Below are positions 12,101 through 25,100 of a stretch of 64,000 nt of DNA, in pieces (position 1 is the stretch's first letter; every line of letters begins with the position of its first letter). Below the pieces are notes generated by a model. That model ran no database searches. It was not told where the DNA came from and worked only from the letters and a program-made list of their open reading frames with translations. Source of the DNA: Owenia fusiformis. Lineage: Eukaryota > Annelida > Polychaeta > Sabellida > Oweniidae. Where the stretch lies: the NCBI GenBank assembly GCA_903813345.2, contig CAIIXF020000010.1, forward strand, positions 14,505,181 to 14,569,180, read 5' to 3'. The translations under genes were made by a program, and so were the position numbers.

Positions 12101-15100
12101 ATTACCTTCTTGTTGTCCAGTATTACATATGAAGTTGTACCTGAACTTAAGATCTTTTAAACCAGGTCCTCTGTTCATTTATAGAGATGCTCCAGTGAAG
12201 ACTTCTGTTTTTAACAATTTTCTTCACAAACTCTTTGTTCAATGTCAGGTAGATCCTACCTTCTACAAATGCCACAGTTTGCGGATAGGCGGGGCTACAT
12301 GGGCAGCAAATCTCGGACTTGATGACTATACTATCAAAAAGATTGGGAGATGGAAATCTTTAGCCTTTAGAAAATATATTAGGTAGACATTTAAAAACTC
12401 AGACAGGTGTCGAGTATGCATTTTCATGTAAGCCCCAAAGTTGCTCAGACAGGTGTCGAGTATGCATTTTCATGTTAGCCCCAAAGTTGCTCAGACAGGT
12501 GTCGAGTATGCATTTTCATGTTAGCCCCAAAGTTGCTCAGACAGGTGTCGAGCATACAAATTTCAAGTAGCTAATTTTTCTCTTCAGGAAGATGTACTAG
12601 AAACTTAATTGAGATAAACCCGCATTTTCTGAATTCAAAATTTTCATACAATTCTAATTCCTTTATCTTACCTGAGAATGATAGTTTATTACACTACATT
12701 ACATTAATTTGCCCTTATTTCAGAATTTGCGGATTTACTTTAATTCATTTCTATGATGTTCTTATATTTTGGTATTCATGTATTGATTTATGTGTATCAA
12801 TAAATGATTTAACTACTTTGTAATTAATCTTCTTTTCTTTTGGGCTCTCGCGAGAGATCGCGCATGGCCTTATTTTCGCCCAAGAAGATGAGTTGGAGAT
12901 GGTATTATAATATATCCAATTGAGCTAATTAACAGTTATGTCAAATTCTAAACTCTTGTAGCTAATTAACTTAAATTAGCCATTAATTTCTTAGGTATTG
13001 TGTTTTGTGTTAATTGGCTCAATATTTATTTATATTAATTTTATATTAATAATTTTACATGTACGACTCTCACAGCCATATTTATACTCTACATGAACAT
13101 AAATTCAAATTATTGACAATAATTTCATTTATGGCAATGTGAGAGTCGGTTAAGGTTTAGGTATGAACAAGCCCTGAGAAGACCATTCCCCGGTTATCCC
13201 AGGTAAATGTTTCTGGTAAGTTACACTGAACGAAACATCAAGCTTCAGATCTCGAGAGTACGAGATGAGACTTCAGACGAGATATCGATAGGATTGAAGT
13301 TGGAGGGTCTTCTCCCTAGGTCCTTAAAAAATCCTTAAACATCAATGTAAGTTATACATTTCGATTCTTTTCCCTCACCTCCTTCCCCAGCTTACACCAC
13401 CAGTTGGGGCCTTATTTTCGCCCAAGAAGATGAGTTGGAGATGGTATTATAATATATCCAATTGAGCTAATTAACAGTTATGTCAAATTCTAAACTCTTG
13501 TAGCTAATTAACTTAAATTAGCCATTAATTTCTTAGGTATTGTGTTTTGTGTTAATTGGCTCAATATTTATTTATATTAATTTTATATTAATAATTTTAC
13601 ATGTACGACTCTCACAGCCATATTTATACTCTACATGAACATAAATACACGGATTGCATGCAAACTTCAAAGCCACCTGGTATTAAAACATGTACATCAA
13701 ACAATGGCTTGTTTTCATAGGGACACCTAACTCTCACACTAAAAGCCAATCAAGCTAATCTCTATGATTAAAACTTGGACTTCAAACACAATGCCAGAGG
13801 AAACAAACATATGAAAGGAGATTGTTTATATTTACTTAACACAACTGCAAAAATAACAGGATGTGTTTACAATACATTCTAAAATGCATTCTTATTCTTA
13901 TAATTTCATGTATTATTCATCAATTTGAATAAATATTATTTTTTACTTTCGTTATATTTGTTTATTTGAGCATCTGTGGTTTTACCTTATAATATTACCA
14001 TAATATTTTCAGATAAAAATAGATCCAATATTGATGTTTGTAACTATATAAAAAAAACTTGTTTCTGAACTGTTTAAAGAGACAATAGGGCCATTTATAT
14101 TGATGTACCCATCTATATACAATAGTCAAGATTTTGTGTTAATTTTCGGGAAAAATTACACAAACGCATTTTGTTATTTTCATTTAATGTTATAATTATG
14201 TTAAGAAAAAATTCCTTTACAGTGAGAAAGAATGGAAAACAAGAGGTACTTTAGTTAATAAATCAACAGTATCTTAGATTTGTAGTCAATTTTCATATTA
14301 ATTAACCATTCCATTTAATAATCCATGGTTTAACACACACTTCAATTTGATTGTATGCTGTCATATCTGATCCTTAAAAATAACCTTTGGATTTATACAC
14401 ATGTTTTTTAATCCCTTTGATTAGTGACAATTATAGATTATTTGTGTTTGAAGTCATTATTTTAATCTTAAGGATAATATGTGTCTTTAGTGTTTTTATG
14501 TACTTTAATCCTGAAACCATCAGACACTGTGGTTTCAAACTGAAACCACCAGACACTATAGTTTCAAACTGATTATTGAGTGTACTAGTATATAATGTTT
14601 GAAGTGATTGTTTTAATCCTAGGGATAATAGGTGTCTTTGGTGTTTTTATAAACTTTAATCCTGAAACCACTAGGCACTATAGTTTCAAACTGATTATTG
14701 AGTGTATACATGTATAGTGTTTGAAGTGATTATTTCAATCCTAGGGATTATAGGTGTCTTTGGTGTTTATATATACTTTAATCCTGAAACCACCAGACAC
14801 TGTAGTTTCAAACTGATTATTGAGTGTATATAGTGTTTGAAGTGATTGTTTTAATCCTAGGGATAATAGGTGTCTTTGGTGTTTTTATATTCTTTAAACC
14901 TGAAATCACTAGACACTGTAGTTTCAAACTGATTATTGAGTGTATATAGTGTTTGAACTGATTGTTTTAATCCTAGGGATAATAGGTGTCTTTGGTGTTT
15001 TTATATACTTTAATCCTGGAAGCACCAGACACTATAGTTTCAAACTGATTTATGGTGTTTGAAGTGATTTTTTTAATCCTAGGGATAAAACGTGTATTTG

Positions 15101-16167
15101 GTGTTTTTATTGAAGTCATTGTTTTAATCCTAGAGATAATAGGTGTCTTTGGTGTTTTTATAAACTTTAATCCTGAAACAACTAGACACCATGGTTTAAA
15201 ACTGATAAGTGAGTGTATATAAATACCCAGCACTTACAGTTCCAACTTATTATTGATCTGACTTGCTTAGCAATCACATCACAACATTACATCAATTCAC
15301 AATGGATTCCTACTCTATGCAAGAATCTGAGGCTTATGGCGTACCAGAGAGGGAACAGACCCTTGATTTGGAGCAAACCATTGAACAGCTAGATGTTGCT
15401 TACAGAAAGTTCACCAAGGCCTGTGACCAGCTACTGGTGATTGATGACCGAACCAAAATGGTAGAGGTGCGCTACAAGCGAGCCAAGGAGAACCAGAGAG
15501 AGGCTCATCGCTACTCCCTACGTCTACAGCTATCCACACTCAGCAACATGAAGATGATGTTCTACTACTATGCTCAAGAGATGGCTGAAGTAGTCCAAGA
15601 ATTGAAGACCAAGGTTCAACAGATGGAAGTCCAATATTCAGATGATGAATCTGAGTATTCATTCAGTGAAGATGAAGAAGATGAAGATATTGATGAATGA
15701 ATCCAACCAGAACTTCAACTTCCTTGATACAGCGGCTCCAATGGTTCAAAGAAAACAGCCCTTTTCAGGGCTACAAACGGTCCTTCTCAGGACCATCAAA
15801 TACTTAGAAAAGAGAAATTGGTGATGAATTCTATTTGTTCAGTTATAAAGTAAAAAGTGTTCTAGATAATGAATTTTCCCCATTTAAACCTTGTACAGCA
15901 GCACTCATTACAACTTGAGCATTTCAGCTTCAGCTTCATGTATTTTCAATTCAATCGAACATTTTCTTCAGCATTATATCTAACTTCTGGTGGTGACATA
16001 ACAATATCAGATATCGATAAAATATTACTCACAATTGCGTAGGGAATGGTGATGGGGGCACTTGACTGTCAAATCCTTGACAATACCTCTCTAGGAATCC
16101 CCTTAGTAGACTAAAGGTCTCCTCCTGTAGGTCCACACAAAATGGTTTATGCCATGATATCACTTGC
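183..16167 (-). CDS. HERC1: HERC1 exons 15-26: region after RCC1-like domain 1 (about residues 744-1396)
   Basis: Exons: 16033-16167, 5279-5444, 4755-4880, 4352-4513, 3815-3973, 3492-3624, 2971-3162, 2435-2656, 1690-1869, 1179-1293, 629-882, 183-296. Landmarks are VGGVGSTVLGNQAQPFRNLL, LTSLQDNSHVASLLG, LNRLLPAASILEEQELEWP, SWVWLVDMERATSLLIGRCL, ETVSRFLLAALLKH and EVYRCVYKVRRRL, in the order found in vertebrate HERC1. Exon 25 (629-882) is rich in Arg/Glu/Asp, like the charged low-complexity stretch at this place in other HERC1 proteins. The last exon ends at phase 1 with donor GTGAGC at 181-182, so the frame continues left of the window. The first intron of the block (5445-16032) contains the divergent gene pair and the retrotransposon. 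Confidence 0.94.
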
Positions 16168-19100
16168 CTGAAAACACAAATTGGTGATGATGTACACACA
16201 AGGCATTTATTTCTCAACTAACATCCCTTTATAATCCTGTTAATAATGAGAAAGGACACCATGAAACAATTGGAGAAGAAATGACAAATGAAGCCCTTAG
16301 CCTAGGAGACGAGTCGTTCTGTTGAGCAGAACTAAGAAAGCAAGAGACTAATGACTTTAGGATGACTGGTTAAATATGGCTAAATAGAGATTAATTCATG
16401 AGGGTCTAAACAAGGAATGCAAATAGAGAAAAATTAACACATGCCTGTCAGTTGGTAAGGCAGTCCAGGCAAGGCTGTGTGAAGTCCCTGCAGAGATCTG
16501 CTGCACACTAACTCCTTCAAGGCCAGGCACTTTACGTGGCCTGGTAATAGGGCTCTGGGAGTGCCCCTGGCCACATTGTCCCATTGCATTGGTTCCCCAT
16601 GCATAAACAGCATTTTCTAGAATGTAAGAGTAAATTTTTTTTTGGTTATTCTTGTAAATATATTGTACATTCTGTAGGATTTAGTATTTAATAATGAGGA
16701 TTTTGAAATATGCATGGCAAGTTCGAATTCCATGAAATCAGACCAAATAAACTGATAAAAGATATATGCTGAACTGACAGAGTACATGTATTTGAATTTG
16801 TTTGAAAATGTTGGACAGGCAACTCTTTCACTGCCTCATGCCTTATGTAATTCATTTTAATGTTGATCAATGGATAAGTATCTTAAAATTTACCATGAGT
16901 TAGGGCAAGACAATGCCCCTCCCCACAGGCAATATCTACCACCCTAGTGCACTGTAGATCCTCTATGAGCCGGGGCCTCAGCGATGTGGCATCTGCTGAC
17001 CCTATACCTAGACATGCTCCATGTCCCCAAGAGTAGACCTGCACAATAATATTACAGTTATACAAGGCATTTACATGCAAAATCTCACCACTTGCCATTT
17101 GTTACAGAGACTGAACATAAACCACTGGATGCCTTCAAAAAGAAATTTGGAGACTATGACTATGACTATGTGTCACTACTTGATAATTATATTTCCAAAG
17201 TTCAAAGAGAGATTGAATAACTGAGTCCATCAATTCTTGTTTTGGTAATTAATTCAACATACATGTAACTTTAGAATACACAAAAGTGAAAATTTCACTA
17301 CTCTAGCTGTACATTATTATCTATTCTACAGATAGAGAAATTATACCAAGGTTAGTATGATTGAGAACATACCTGACCAGTTGAAGTGAGAGCTAGTGAT
17401 GACTGTCCAGTACAGGCCACCTTACGTATATAGAGTCCAGTGAGAGCCTCAATGACCTTAGGCTTGTACACTCTGGTGGTATCCCCATGGCCAAGTTTAC
17501 CTAAGGAAGAAAAGAACAAGCCATGTGATTACATGTCAAAAGTAAAACAGGTGTTTATGAGAATTAAGTGTAAGATTTCACATTATACATGGATTTCTCC
17601 ACAGTTTTGATATTGCTCTCCTGTTACCGACTATTAACATAAGGCAAATTATATCGACCACTACAAATGTTTATATGAAGCTAAAAACTAGTCAGTACAG
17701 GCATGTTACATATAAAGGTTGTTCAGAGCCTGTTAAGTCATAGGGGCTCAAATAGCCTTGTACAGGCCCGATAAAATTTGCCCGAGTAAACTATCAGGAA
17801 GAATTTACCATTGTCTCCACCACCGAAGGACCAGACTGTACGTGAATCTTTGCACACAGCGAGTGTATGGGCGCTTCCACATGCTACCTGGCCAACATTG
17901 GTCATATCCTTCAGCATACAAGGGAGGTTTTTACTGTTACTATCCCCATGTCCTAACATAAAAGAACACAAGTAAAGTAATGGGTTATAATGTTATACAA
18001 TGAGAGGTTTTAGAAGGAATTATGTTTACCTCAGCAGTACTCCTACAACATTTTATTACCCATTTCCACGACTACAAATGACCAGATTATGTTTGATTTG
18101 TTATTTATAAGAAATTTGGTTCCATTGCCACAAGAGACAGAGTTCACTTTAACCCCAAGGATCTTGGTTGGCATATGGACACTCTTTGTAAACAACCCAA
18201 GATTTAACAAGCTATGTAAGCAAATGATTGAATTTGAGTGTTTTTGTCATGACACCTTTGAGTAGCCTTAAGTTATTTCATATATTCTATAACATCCCTT
18301 ACTTGCCAGATTATGCGTGGCATGTCATTTACGAAATTCCTAAACAATTACAGTATATTAGTACACATAAATTGTTCTTATCAATAAATATTCATCATTT
18401 ACACTCTTACCTCATCAGAAAAACATCCAAACAACTTAATAAAATCTACAATAGTGTAGTGTTGTCGCGATGTGCCATAATCGTACATCGATGCATCGGC
18501 AATTTTCAGTAGTAAACATCGATGCACATCGCGATGAACATCGAGAAAAAGTTCGAGAAAAGTGCACTGAAATACTGAACGCTAATGCACTAAAATACCG
18601 AATGCTAATGCACTAAAATATCGAACAGAACAAATTAATAAGAGTACGCTGGTACATCCGGGAACATAGTGACGGTGAAATGAAAGTAAAGTAATTTTTT
18701 TAGATTAATGGTTCATTTCGACTAGCTAAAACAGTTTTAAAGCGAAAGAATATCAGAAAACTTTTGAAAATGAAATAAGACATGAAAAAAGGTAAGCAAT
18801 TTGCGTCAAAATAAGATAAGAAAGAGCGATTTTTAGCAAATTAAAATTTTTTAAAAACATCGATGTTTTGTTTCTGAAACAAAACATCGATGCATCACCA
18901 GAACCAGCTTTGGCGATGTATATCGCGATGTATCGATTAATCGCGACAACACTACAATAGTGTAATAAAAATATTACTTTGGAAAAATGTTTACATTACA
19001 GTTTTGCCTCTTTTCATCTACAGTGAAACAAGTGCAATGTGAACACATTTGGAAATGACTTATCACTAAATTGAGGTTTTCACAAAGAAGGTATTCATCA

Positions 19101-22100
19101 AGGCAGGCTCTACATTATCCCTGCCAGTATAAAAAGTGATCTCCCCAGCATTAAAGCAAGTGGGCGCAGCAACCAACTGAGATTATATAAACAGATTTGC
19201 ACCCACTTGAACAATGGAAAAATCATGGATATTTTGACCAATTTCAGTGTGAATTGTAAAAATGAGAATTTCTGCACCCACTTGAGAAAAAATTCTGGGG
19301 AGATCACTGATAAAGATAACTATAAATATGGCAGTGTTACCTACCTAGTCTCCCATAGTCTCCCTCTCCCCATGTGTACAGTTCCCCATCTACAGTGACA
19401 GCAGCACTGTGTCTACAAATAAATATTAACATCATCTATAATTCAAAACATTCAGTGCAATATTACATGTACAGAGCACTATGAAATTGAAAACTGATTC
19501 ACACAATACAATTACAGCAGCACTATGTCTACGAAAATTCAATATTTACCTTGATGTAGCACTATTAAATTGAAAGCTAATGATTCATGCACAATATTTC
19601 AACTCTTTAAAAAGACAATCTGTTAAGTCTCTGGCGTAACCAGGATGAGACAGACAAGGTGCTTGCCTAATCGCTTTTTTAACATCTTTTGAGATATATT
19701 CCTCGAGCAATGACGAAATGTAAATTAATTGTAGAACTTTTATCATTGTGTTCTACTAGCAAGGTTTGGAAATATATTTTTTGCCTCATCGCTTTTTTCT
19801 TCACTAAATGTTTTTTCTAACGGTTGATCGAAGAGAATTAGTTCGAAAATATTTTAAAGCTTCAAGGGAATGTAGACAGCTTTTTGAATTTAGCGGTACT
19901 TGTTTGATACTGAGGCTGAGAATTTGTTTGTCAGTGACGTATTATTTAGCTGGGCTATTATTGGTTCTGGTATGGCCAAGGTGTTTTTGATCACTTCGGC
20001 TTTATCTGCGGACCTACACACAGTTCACTAAATTTGCCAGATAAAATGATTAAGTTTTCTCAAGAATAGTATAAACGTAGTTCAATCCTATCATTTTATT
20101 TGAAGTTAGATTAGTAAGTTAGTTTCAGTCAGATGTTCTAACTTTTGTAAAGCGCTAGTTTTATATTGTTTCTTTACAGTTTATGAACTCTGAAGCCTAC
20201 ATCAAGTCAGTTTCAGCTTAGGATGTAGGTAGACCTCCTATTTGTTTTCAAAGAAGAAACATTTAGGTACTTCTTCACATTCTGTGAGAGGGGTCTCCGA
20301 GAAACTGGCACGAGTTCAAGGTTATAATACAACATCATGTAAACAGTTAGTCAAGTTTCACACTACTATACCCCCATACTGTATCCTGTATTCCTTTAAA
20401 AGAAGTACAGGCTACAGGGAAGTTGCAAATGGAGGACGTTTGTTTATTTCCATAGTTCTGAATGTATACTAGATTTTACACATATTCTAAGTGTTCTACT
20501 ATACATTGTATAGATTCATCGAGCAGTTTGCAACGTATTATTACCAGAAAAGCCCAATGGACAAAGATAGAGAATACCCGCTCCATTTGCAACTTAACCG
20601 TACCCTGTATCATTTTTAAATGTGGTCACGTGGTAGGGTAGTGTGAGTTTAGAGAATTCATTCTATCTACATACTAGACATTGTCCATATTGTACAAAAC
20701 CTAGAGGGTTTCTGGCATACGTATTGTGTCATGTCATCAGACATATTGTTTCCCATGTAATGTATAAATTGTTGACTCTCAAGTCACGACAATTGCAAGA
20801 TGCATTTGGTCGAGAATCTCTGATAGAGATTAGTTAAAGAGTGTTGTGTTTTGTGATGTATAGTTTTCTGTATTTTTGCAATAAACGGGTCGCGCACAAG
20901 CCATCCAATTGTAATTCAGGTGTTATGTAAGGTCTGGTGAATGGAGTTGCATTGGTTTAACAGTATTTAAATATGATAAACACTAATCTTGGAGAGAATA
21001 TCTTATTTTGAGGCAAATATATCATACAAGAATGTGCACTAAGCAAAAGGCTTCAAAGTTGTTTTGTACAGTGTATATTGTTTATTTGAAGATTGATGCA
21101 ATCCAAGTGAGTTCTCGATGATATCCTACCTGTAACCAGCAGACATAGTTTTCACCACTTTCCCTGCCAGAGCTCCTTGTATGAGTTTGGGGTATTTCTG
21201 TGTTGAGCTATTGCCATGGCCAAGTTTGCCATAATCACCTATAATACATCGCAAAGGAGGTTATAATTGCAAAATAACGGGTATATAACAATCTGTACTC
21301 CAAGTAATTTCAATCAGGGGATGTGAGCTCATACGATGCGTGATCTGATCCGGATATATTTCGTCATGGTAATGATACATTTTGGAATTGATCTTCGAAT
21401 TTACCAGAACATTGGTGAATTTGTACAATCTTTAGGATAAATTTTATCCAAATTTTAATCCACCTATGTAGGTGGACTGATTTTTCAGATCAATTTTATG
21501 TGAATTCCAATGTAATCTTAGGGATTCCCCAAAATCCTAGAATCGTACGAATTCACCAATTATTAATCCGGATCAATAACCCAAAAAGATCAAATTTATC
21601 CGGATAAATTTTTGGATTGTACAAATTCATGGCCCCAGTACTATCCATCCACAGATCTGAGTTGGAGCTCAAGAAAAGAGAACAGACAATCTAAACTGGG
21701 AAGTCTCAATACAACATAGAAAAAAGAAGCAAGTGCTTTTTTGAATTTTCATTATCTTGATTTTTGTTGAAATTGATCAATCTAATTGAAAGATTCAAAT
21801 AATTCATAGAAAGTATATAATAGAGGTTCAACTGACCATCTCCCCAGCTATATATCTCCCCCTCTGTGGTAAGGGCAAGAGTGTGTCCATCAGAGCCTTT
21901 GGATGAGGACAGCTTCTTTATGGGGGCATTAATACCAAAGTTGATCTTCTTAGGTAGTGTCTGATTGTTAGAGTCTCCGAGACCTAGACGACCATAACTC
22001 CCTAAATAGAAAAAAGACACATGGTGCTCAATATAATATGGCAATTCCCCCGTAATTTTTTTAAAATCTACATTGTATATGGTCATTCCAAGCATTTTAA

Positions 22101-25100
22101 ACTATAACTAGTGATTGTTTTTTCAACAAATTTTACAAAATTGCTTATTTCTTTTTTGAGGGGTGGAGGTAGGGGGGGGGGGGGTTCTTAATAACATACC
22201 TTTTCCACAGGCCATAACAGATCCATCTGATGTTATAGTAAAACTGCAGTATTGTCCTGCTTCCATCTGAAATTACAAACACAATATACATGTATGAAAT
22301 GCAGCATGAGACCCAGGCCGTGAGCGTCATAATAGTACTCACTACTCCAGGGGTAGATCTGGGAACCAACAAGGGGAGCCCAAAATTCCAGGTGAGACAA
22401 AAATAACTCCACGCCTGCACGGAAAAATCTTTTGAGCCCCTTGAACCAAAAAGTAAACCCAAGTTATGAAAATTTGAGGTCCATTTGCTTCAAAATCTGA
22501 CCTAAAATTAGAATATAAGGTCTAATAAGGTCTAATTATGGCCAAGAAGGCCCATTTTTTTTTGGGGGGGGGTCTTAAGGCCTGTCCAGGCTGCACCCCC
22601 CCCCCAGATCGTAAATCCACCAGTGTACTCAGACAGGGGTCTCTCAGATAAAAAGGGATCATGAGGGCAAGGGATGAAGATAACACTGACTGGCTAGAAT
22701 TATTCAGGATCTTCTCATTATACTGTAATGTTCAGATTAGATAATCATTTGATTATTCTGGAGACAATATGATTAATAAAGTGCAAATATTTACTACTGA
22801 AGAATTTTATTCTTAAAGTCCTTTTATATATTTGTACTAAATCTTTAGAAACAGATGTGTTCACTAAATGCTTTTTTATTTATTTACTCATATTTAATAT
22901 TTCTAAATACATCCCAGATAGATAAGTTTTGCTGTACTACTAAATGTGTTCACAGTAAACAGGGTTCACTGTAATACCATGACAAACAGTCTCATAATAA
23001 ACACCAGGCTTCAATTAGAACTGAATTTCAATGACAGTATTTGACAGCTGTGAATAGGAGGTGAAGAGTTAGACATAATATGCTTAACACTTCAATAGTC
23101 ATAAACAATACAGACACAGTAGAGCCTGACATGTGGACATTAGTTGTCTAAGACATATTTGGAAAGTTAGAGATATCCAGCCTACTTTGGTAAGAAACTT
23201 TGAAATTTTAGCTGATTTTGTGTTGTTCTGTAACAATACCTCTAAAGTAAGAATGTCAAGTATATGCCAATAATTCTTCATCGAAGATATGTAGGAATGA
23301 CATGCATGGATTTACTCGAGTCTCTAGCTTACAGCTAGACGAAACTTCATTGATTTCGTATGTACTGTGCTACACGCAACTACACGCACCTAGAACTCAT
23401 TTTTAATAAATTTTATAAATATTTTTAAGAATATTAATCATATTTAGAATGAAGCGTTGCTTGTCTGGATTTAGATATTTCAAAATTTCATTTCGGAGTT
23501 TTGACACATGGTGAAATTTTCTCGCTGTAGCTAAAAATGGCTTCCGGTTCTGGACGTGAATAACATTTGAAATTATTCTCGCTTAAGGTGCTATGGAAGT
23601 TAACAGGAAATGACAAAACAGGAAGTGATAATTTTTTTTGCATTTTTAGATATTTTTTGAATAAAGATAACAGAGTTCTGGTTTGACCTCCAGTCAATTT
23701 AACTATTTCCACATATCATTTACATGACCAGGATCACAATGTGCATGGTCAGAATGACCCTAAACATGATGAAATAACATTTTTAGCCCTTTGAAAGTGT
23801 GACTGAAAAAAAGCTAAAAGTAGGGGCGTAGGGATAGTCACTGAACGGAATCTTTTGAATTTTTCAGAAAATGTGCCCAATATAATGCTCTAACTAGTAC
23901 AATCTTTGAAATTTTAGAAAATTGTCTTAAACAAAAATGGCGGTCATAAAAAGGAAAATAGATCGCTTTTTAAATCAGTTTTTTCATTTTTTTTCTTTTT
24001 CTATGAATGATATCAAATTTTCAAAGATTGTATCATTTAGAGCAATATATTGGACACATTTTCTGAAAAATTCAAAAGATTCTGTTCAGTGACCTTCCCT
24101 ACGCTCCTACTTTTAGCTTTTTTTCAGTCACACTTTCAAATGGCTAAAAAGGTTATTTCATCATGTTTAGGGTCATTCTGACCATGCACATTGTGATTCT
24201 GGTCATGTAAATGATATGTGGAAATAGTTAAATTGACTGGAGGTCAAACCAGAACTCTGTTATCTTTATTCCAAAAATATATAAAAATGCAAAAAAAATT
24301 GTCACTTCCTGTTTTGTCATTTCCTGTTAACTTCCATAGCACCTTAAAGAAATCAAATATAACAATAGATTCAGACGGGGATGTGAGCTGATGTTCTTCA
24401 AATCTATACATAAAGGTATATTTCATATTATTATGCCATATTTACTGTGCGTGTGACACAATGATTTACAATATTTATAATACTAAGGCAGCTCAATCTT
24501 CCTCCTCAAAGCCGGAATATAGAGAAGGCTTTGGACCGAAGTAAGCATGGATGACATATTGCCTTTATATATTCTAGATAACCACCTTTGGAATAAACCT
24601 CTTCTGCATATAAAATGGATAAGCCAACAAGCAAGAGCATACAACAAGATGTTAGTTGTGAGAGTCCAACCAATGGCTTATTCCTAGACTTCTGTGTTTC
24701 TACAATCACAGGTATGCCAGGTAATTTCAAGACAAAATGCAATGGATTACGACTCATCGTCCATTCCTGCCCTGTCAACCCTCACGCATTAGGCGTGATT
24801 GTCACGCATTTGCTGGAAAAATAGAAATCACGCATCAATTTAGCATGTATGATCAAATATCACGCAAATCATGCATTTTGTTGATATTTTTAAAAATCTT
24901 TTTTTTGTGAAATGCCGACACGGTAAAAAAACTAATAGACAGTTGGGCAGCCAAACACGGAAACCTATTATGTCTTTATTTTATGTCACTGCCAAGTATA
25001 AACATGCAAAAATTGTCTAACATTTTACAGGATTAGTATATCTTTTCTGGACTTGGGAATTTTTCACACCAAAAAGATTTTTGAATCACATGTTCAATGA

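Larger units (their letters stand above)
6466..13646 (+). mobile_element. Ngaro/Pat-type tyrosine-recombinase retrotransposon with split direct repeats, full length (7181 bp)
   Basis: Layout A1 - SGNH ORF - Gag - RT/RNase H - tyrosine recombinase - B1 - A2 - B2. A1 (6466-6734) and A2 (13103-13371) are 269 bp each, and B1 (12866-13104) and B2 (13408-13646) are 239 bp each. By eye both pairs are identical. B1 runs directly into A2 with a 2-base overlap, and 36 bp separate A2 from B2. These are split direct repeats, which allow a circular DNA intermediate to be remade without LTRs or an integrase, as known for Ngaro, Pat1 and VIPER elements. No target duplication is expected or seen. All four reading frames are open and the repeats do not differ, so the insertion is recent and may be active. 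It lies in the shared upstream region of the divergent gene pair, antisense to HERC1. Confidence 0.92.

Noticed and set aside
6466-13646. Classification as an LTR retrotransposon or as DIRS1 with inverted terminal repeats
   Set aside because: The repeats are direct and split (A1...B1-A2...B2), there is no DDE integrase, and a tyrosine recombinase is present.
19808-20837. Several 60-76 codon frames in the HERC1 intron
   Set aside because: No splice context, no domain and ordinary AT-rich composition; treated as chance.
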